A DNA stretch of 64,000 nt from Linanthus parryae (lineage: Eukaryota; Streptophyta; Magnoliopsida; Ericales; Polemoniaceae). A model generated the notes under the pieces. The model had not been told where the DNA came from, did no database searches, and was given only the letters and a program-made list of their open reading frames with translations. The translations under genes were made by a program, and so were the position numbers. This document shows positions 59,037 through 64,000 of the stretch, piece by piece (the first letter of the stretch is position 1; the number at the start of each line of letters is the position of its first letter). The stretch covers positions 63,883,718 through 63,947,717 of the forward strand of contig JALGPY010000004.1 of NCBI GenBank assembly GCA_023055425.1, written 5' to 3'.

Positions 59037-59761
59037 ATGAGTAATGTAGGTGATGGAGGATTCTCACTTGGAAGAGCAGCTAATAGACCTCCACGCTTCT
59101 GTGGTGACAACTTTGTGCATTAGAAGGCATTCATGAAAATGTTCATCATAGATCAAGACGTGGAGCTATGGTATATTGTTGTGAATGGTCCAAACTTGTT
59201 CTATACCACTTCTGATGGAATCAGAACTGTCTCTTAGTTACTGAACCTGAAAAGGTATAAAAAAAATTACAAATCATTGAACTTATTGTATTGTTCCCTT
59301 AGTGCAGATGAGTTTAATAGGATATCCAACTGCAAGAGTGCAAAAGAGATATGGGATAAGCTAACTGTTACCTATGAAGGAACTAGCCAAGTCAAGCAAA
59401 CAAAGATCAATATCCTTTTGAGACAGTATGAACTGTTTAAGATGAATCCATCATGGACACGTTCAAAAGGTTTACAGATATTGTGAACAACTTGGAATGT
59501 TTGGGAAAAGCTTTCTCAAATGAAGAAAAAGCCAGGAAGATACTCACAATCTTGACAAAGGCAAAATGGGAGCCTAAGACAACTGCAATTGAAGAAGCTC
59601 AGGATTTAAGCATCTTCGAATTAGATGATTTTCAAGGAAAATTACTCACTCATGAGATCACAATGAAGGAGGTAGATGGTGACATGAGTGACAACATCAA
59701 GAACCTGGCACTCAAGGAAAAGGACAATGAGAAATCTCAAAGCCTTGAACAGGAAGAAGAA

Positions 59762-59803
<42 letters not shown>

Positions 59804-60110
59804 AAAGCTTTATCCTTGATTTTCCAAAGCCTTGGTCAGAATTATGAAAAAGAATAGAAACTTTGGAAACAAGGACTATAACAAGGAAAATTTCAGATCC
59901 TCAAGTAGAAGGGATCTGAAAGGTAAATCTTCTTCACATTCATACAAACAGAAGTTATTAATTGTTGTGAATGTGGAGATGCAGATCATTTTGTAATAGA
60001 TTACCCTCAAAAGAAGAAACGCAGACAATTTCCTAAAAAGGAAAATGACAACAGAAGAAAGAAGGCAATGGTAGCCTCATGGAATGATCTTCAGACTTTT
60101 GACAAAAAAA
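59037..60110 (+). pseudogene. Sirevirus gag, broken
   Basis: Gag ATG at 59037, with RPPRFCGDNF soon interrupted by TAG (59121-59123). The helical UBN2-type region follows in pieces: RISNCKSAKEIWDKLTVTYE at 59277-59486, then FKRFTDIVNNLECLGKAFSN in 59453-59857. An Asp run comes from a GAT microsatellite. A zinc knuckle remnant near 59965 reads CCECGDADHFVIDY, in which the last Cys is Tyr. At least two frame changes. Gag would package element RNA. Confidence 0.75.
59762..59803 (+). repeat. (GAT)14 microsatellite in Sirevirus gag
   Basis: Fourteen GAT units encoding an Asp run. Likely to vary in length. Confidence 0.95.
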
Positions 60111-60239
60111 ATACTCTTCAGACTCAGATTCTGTTGAAGAGCAAGTCAAACTCTGTTTGATGGCTGGACATCAAGAAGATCACTCAACAGAGAAGCCAAT
60201 TGAAGATATGGATGTCACCAAAGCTTTGAAGGATCAAAA

Positions 60240-61545
60240 TGAATTTTGGATAGTGGATGTTCCAGACACATGAGTGGAAATAAATCTTTGTTCAATGATC
60301 TTAATGAGCAATCAGGATGAACAATCACACTTAGTGATAAAAGCAAGGTGCAACATCATTCGTTTAGGTAGTATTGGTAATCACTCTACAAGGTCAATTT
60401 CAGATGTTTATCTAGTTGATGGTATTAAGTATAATTTGTTGAGTATATTTTAGCTTTGTGATAAAGGAGATAAGGTAATTTTTTAGAAGGAGAAATATGT
60501 GGTGCAAGATGAAAAATCAGGGAATTGCATACTCACTGCTCCTAGGTCACACAATGTTTATGCTTTATGTACTGAAAAAGTTGCAGGTGAAAGTCTGAAA
60601 TGTCTCAAATATTTGAAGGATGACTCAAAGGTTTGGCATAGGAAACTTGGGCATATAAGCATGCATACCATGAACAAACTTATCTCAAAAGATTTGGTAA
60701 GAGGATTACCAATCCTGATATTAAAAGATGATGAGATTTGCAAGGCATGTACCCAAGGTAAACAGACCAATAGTTCATTCAAACCAAAAAACTTTGTAAG
60801 TTCCTCTAGACCTTTAGAATTGATGCATATGGAATTGTGTGGTCGGGTTCAAACACCCAAAGGCAAGAGATATATGCTTGTTGTGTCTGATGATTATTCC
60901 AGATTTACATGGGTTGTGTTCATTAGAGACCAGTTTGAAGCATTATTTGAATTCTCAAAGCTTTTTAAGGAGCTTCAAACTTTGAAAAATTTACCTTTTG
61001 CATCAATCAGAAGTGATCATGGTAGAGAATTTGACCAGCTTGATTTTGATGTATTTTGTGCAAAGCATGTCATCTCACACAACTTTTCTGCATCTAGAAC
61101 TCCTCAGCAGAATGGAGTAGTTGAGATGAAAAATATAACTCTTGAAGACATGTCTAGAACCATGCTACTTGAACGTATTTCGCTAAAGTATTCGTGGGCA
61201 GAAGTTGTTAATACTTATGTGCTCAATAGATGTTTGATTAGCCCTATTTTGAAGAAAACTCCTTATGAACTTTTCAAAGGCAGAAAGCCTAGTGTTTCTT
61301 ATTTTAAGCCTTTTGGCTGTACTTCTTTTGTGCATAAGAATGGCAAAGATAATCTTGGTAAGTTTGATGCTAGAAGTGATGAAGGTATTTTTCTTGGTTA
61401 TTCTCAAATTAGAAAAGCTTATAGAATTTACAATAAGAGAGCCACAATTGTAGAGGAGAGTATTCATGTGATTTTTGATAAAAATACTGATGATTCTCTT
61501 AGTGGATGTTTTGCAGATCTCAACTTGAACAAGTAGGAGGCTGAT
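60240..61545 (+). pseudogene. Sirevirus protease-integrase, broken
   Basis: Protease motif DSGCSRHMSG from 60249, then stops and a frame change before YNLLSI. The 345-codon frame 60499-61536 holds the GAG-pre-integrase zinc motif (WHRKLGHISMHTMN ... CKACTQGKQ) and the integrase core: MELCGRVQ (Glu where the first catalytic Asp is usual), SDDYSRFTWVVF, IRSDHGREF and NGVVEMKN (Met-Lys after the catalytic Glu). Ends in the C-terminal FLGYSQIRKAYRIYNKR. An inactive integrase relic. Confidence 0.8.
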
Positions 61546-61638
61546 GATGATTATGAAAAAGATAAAGGAAGCAAAAGTAAGTTGCAGAAACATTTAGGAG
61601 AATCTCAAGGCCTTGCACCCCCTATGATAACTCCTTAG

Positions 61639-63534
61639 TTGGAGTAATATTTATGATATAATTCATTATCGTTTTGCGTGCATTCCGGTACAATTTGACG
61701 ATATTTTGGCCGTGTTTGTGAAATATTAGTGAATGTGAGATTTATGTGCCACAGTACCATCGTCCATCCTCCTGGCGATTCAATTGAACCATAGCCGACA
61801 ATCAGTAAACACAGAAACCCAGTTCACCTTCCGCCCGATCCGGCGAATCCAACATTTATCCCGTTGCCTCACCCCAAAGCTCCACCACAATCGCCGGCCA
61901 TAACCGAACAAAATCCGTCCCTCAATCTCTCCTCTCTGCCATCTACAATCATTGCCGACCTTCAACCAGAGCACCCTACAACTCAATTCAGCCCTAACCA
62001 TCAATTCAATGAGATCACCAATCAAGAAACCCACGACTTCTATAACCACCACCCAACCTGCAGTATCCATCACCTCCGACGAAATCAGCACCAGTACAAC
62101 CTGAAACCAAAACCAAACAGGGCAGCCATGGCCGCCAAAACAAACCCTGTATCGCAAGGAAGAAGGAGCGCAAAGCAAAGAATCAAGAAGAAGAATCAAA
62201 AAATAAGAAGATAGGAGCAACTAAGGGCAAGAAGTTTGGGGTGGTTGGTGTAATTTTCAAGAGTTCATTAAATGGATCAGTTTCTTAAAAGAGAAACCCA
62301 GGACTTCTATAACCACCACCCAACCTGCAAAATCCATCTCCTCCGACGAAATCAGCAACGAGTACAACCTGAAAACGCAACCAAACAGGGCAGCCATGGC
62401 CGCCAAAACAAACCAAGTATCGCAAGGAAGAAGGAGCGCAAAACAAAGAATCAGAAAAGAAGAAGATAGGAGCAACTGAGGGCAAGAAGTTTGGGGTGGT
62501 TGGTGTAATTTTCAAGAGTTCATCAAATGGATCAGTTTCTTAAAAGAGAGAGGCAGAATAGAACAGGGAAATTAGTGCAATTTATCAAAACCTGAACTAA
62601 AACGTGTGTGTGAGAATTTATCCAAACCCATGTCAGTTTAAGGGGGGCTGCGCAGAGACCACTAGGAAAAAAAAGCAGACCTGCGCAGAACCGAGGCAGA
62701 CCACTGGAAAAAGAAAAATAACGCAGAAGCAGAGACACGATTGAAGCTTTGGAGGCTCGGGAGCGCGGAAAATTCGTTTGATTCTTCTAAACTCTCGTTA
62801 TCTCTCTCGTCTATCACGAACTTTATGGATTTCTGTATTGTTTTTGTTACGATGAGTAGCTAAACTACGTAATCAGGACCCGAGGGTTAGGGTTTTCATG
62901 TTTATTACGCGTTTCGTGATTTGAGATTCATGTTTTGATAAACCTAATTGATGGTTTTAAGTTTGCTATGATTGTTTTGCGATCTTCATCTCATCTAGTT
63001 AATTCTAGACGTCTTGTTAGCTAGAACTTAGTTTGTAATTATTTGGTAACTCGGTAATTGTTGAACCGGAAAAGCAAACAATCACTCGTTCTTAGTGAAA
63101 GCAAGAAGTGGGATCGTTAGAGTAGAATTTATCGTTAATGCATGTTTAGGGACAATTAGAACCTGGTAACTCGATTTTAATCTAACCTCGACATAGGATG
63201 CTCACTTGGTAACTCAGTGAGTTATTATTGCTCGATTAGCAAAGTAATTTCCTCTGTGTTTCACAAATCATAGAACGTTGTCAACAAGAGAATCCTAGAA
63301 ATCCCCCAAACGAGGTATCCTGATTGTTTCTCTCATATTAAATCTAAAAAGTTGAATACTTTCTTTGTCTTTTTCATTATATAGTTTAGAAAAACAATCT
63401 CTATTGCTTGCCCACATAAAGTTAATAATACTAATTGATTCACGACAGGTCCCTTGGGTTTGACAAACCCGGATTACCGGATATTACTACGCGACAACCG
63501 TACACTTGCGGTTGGATCGTGTCAAGTTTTTGGG
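61639..63534 (+). mobile_element. LTR-like insertion (probable solo LTR, Tat/Athila type) inside the Sirevirus
   Basis: 1896 bp that splits the Sirevirus pol. Flanks are CTTAG (61634-61638) and CTGAG (63535-63539), a near-perfect 5-bp duplication, and removing the insert leaves the Sirevirus frame in register. The right end reads GTACACTTGCGG ... GTGTCAAGTTTTTGG, which I associate with the 3' end of Tat/Athila LTRs just before their primer site. No coding region. The ends are not a clean TG...CA, so the exact boundaries and class are uncertain. Confidence 0.5.
62025..62551 (+). repeat. Tandem repeat of ~262 bp in the LTR-like insertion
   Basis: 62025-62291 and 62292-62551 are two diverged copies, each starting AGAAACCCA and ending near ATCAGTTTCTTAAAAGAG. 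The repeated ORFs they contain are not genes. Confidence 0.85.
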
Positions 63535-63539
63535 CTGAG

Positions 63540-64000
63540 CCAAAATCTCAAAACCTTGAGACTGAGACTGACAGAACATATGATGTTCCTTCTATTATGT
63601 CAAGATCTCAAAGCCTTGAAGGATCATACACCTGGACACCAAGAAAGAATTTGAAATACTTGTCAGATCATCCTGCAGAGAATATTATATCATATCTAAC
63701 CACTGGACCTCGGACAAGAGGCCAAATGACTAATTTGTGTGCTTTTAGTGCTTTTGTATCACTTATTGAGCCCAAAAAGGCAAACGAAGCACTAAAAGAT
63801 GCAGATTGGATCATTGCAATGCAGAATGAGCTGAATGAGTTTGAAAGGAAAAAAGTATGAAATTTGGTTCCTAGACCAAAGAATCAATCAGTGATTGGAA
63901 CTAGATGGGTGTTCAGAAACAAACTTAATGAAAATGGTAAGGTTGTGACAAATAAAGCAAGACTGGTTGCACAGATATATAATCAATATGAAGGAATTGA
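63540..64000 (+). pseudogene. Sirevirus reverse transcriptase, N-terminal part
   Basis: Continues pol after the insertion. It reads LIEPKKANEALKDADWIIAM, QNELNEFERKKV, a TGA (63858-63860) in place of the usual Trp, then NLVPRPKNQSVIGTRWVFRN and KARLVAQ. This is the start of the copia RT domain; the catalytic YVDD lies beyond the window. Sirevirus palindromes recur at 63548 and 63608. Confidence 0.8.

Larger units (their letters stand above)
58108..64000 (+). mobile_element. Sirevirus-like Ty1/copia element, decayed, 5' truncated and running off the window
   Basis: The Tekay LTR end at 58107 abuts a copia LTR/leader fragment, then gag, protease-integrase, a 1.9-kb foreign insertion and the start of RT. 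The gag C-terminus and the linker-rich pol resemble Sireviruses. The rest of the 5' LTR would lie to the left of the Tekay element. Many stops and frame changes. Confidence 0.75.

Noticed and set aside
61780..62220. 146-codon minus-strand ORF in the LTR-like insertion
   Set aside because: Overlaps the ~262-bp tandem repeat, whose second copy does not keep the frame; no motif.

Overview
This is a window of nuclear DNA from a flowering plant, probably a eudicot (the exact family cannot be told from sequence alone). The evidence is GT-AG introns, TATA boxes, an Arabidopsis At2g35280-type F-box gene, and a stack of plant-type transposons: a Helitron, Tekay-like and Tat-like Ty3/gypsy elements, and Angela-like and Sirevirus-like Ty1/copia elements. 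I see no bacterial operons, CRISPR arrays or rRNA/tRNA genes.

Layout. Bases 1-6964 are the 3' part of a Helitron whose 5' end lies off the left edge. It carries an RPA-like gene (+), a three-exon F-box gene (-) and a tandem pair of small acidic/basic protein genes (-). It ends with a GC-rich hairpin and CTAG, exactly between an A and a T of the 5' LTR of a Tekay-like chromovirus. That 5' LTR resumes at 6965 and is interrupted at 8423-31884 by a Tat-like gypsy element with a CTAGG target duplication. The Tat element has gag-protease, RT, RNase H plus a second (archaeal-type) RNase H, integrase, an array of 54-bp hairpin repeats, and an antisense five-exon gene for a plant-mobile-domain-like protein. 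Its integrase region is split at 14566-23076 by an Angela-like copia element whose two 1430-bp LTRs appear identical. The Tekay body follows at 32065-38232.

At 38905 the Tekay 3' LTR breaks off and the sequence jumps back into the Tat pol gene. Everything from Tat position 13894 to Tekay LTR position 38905, without the Angela element, is repeated at 38906-55400. This is a 16.5-kb direct tandem duplication with a 5-bp CCATC microhomology at the joint and only five differences that I found. The second copy then runs into a complete 3379-bp Tekay 3' LTR ending at 58107. Beyond this is a decayed Sirevirus-like copia element (58108-64000 and off the right edge), itself interrupted by a 1.9-kb LTR-like insertion with near-matching CTTAG/CTGAG flanks.

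History readable from nesting: Sirevirus first, then Tekay, then Tat into the Tekay LTR, then the 16.5-kb duplication, then Angela into duplication copy 1. The Helitron entered the Tekay LTR at an undetermined time. The window contains its own empty-site controls for the Helitron, Tat and Angela insertions. One conflict stands out: the two Tat LTRs differ at about 5% of sites, but the LTRs of the older, surrounding Tekay element differ at only about 2%. All retroelement coding regions carry stops or frameshifts. The most likely intact protein-coding genes are those inside the Helitron.
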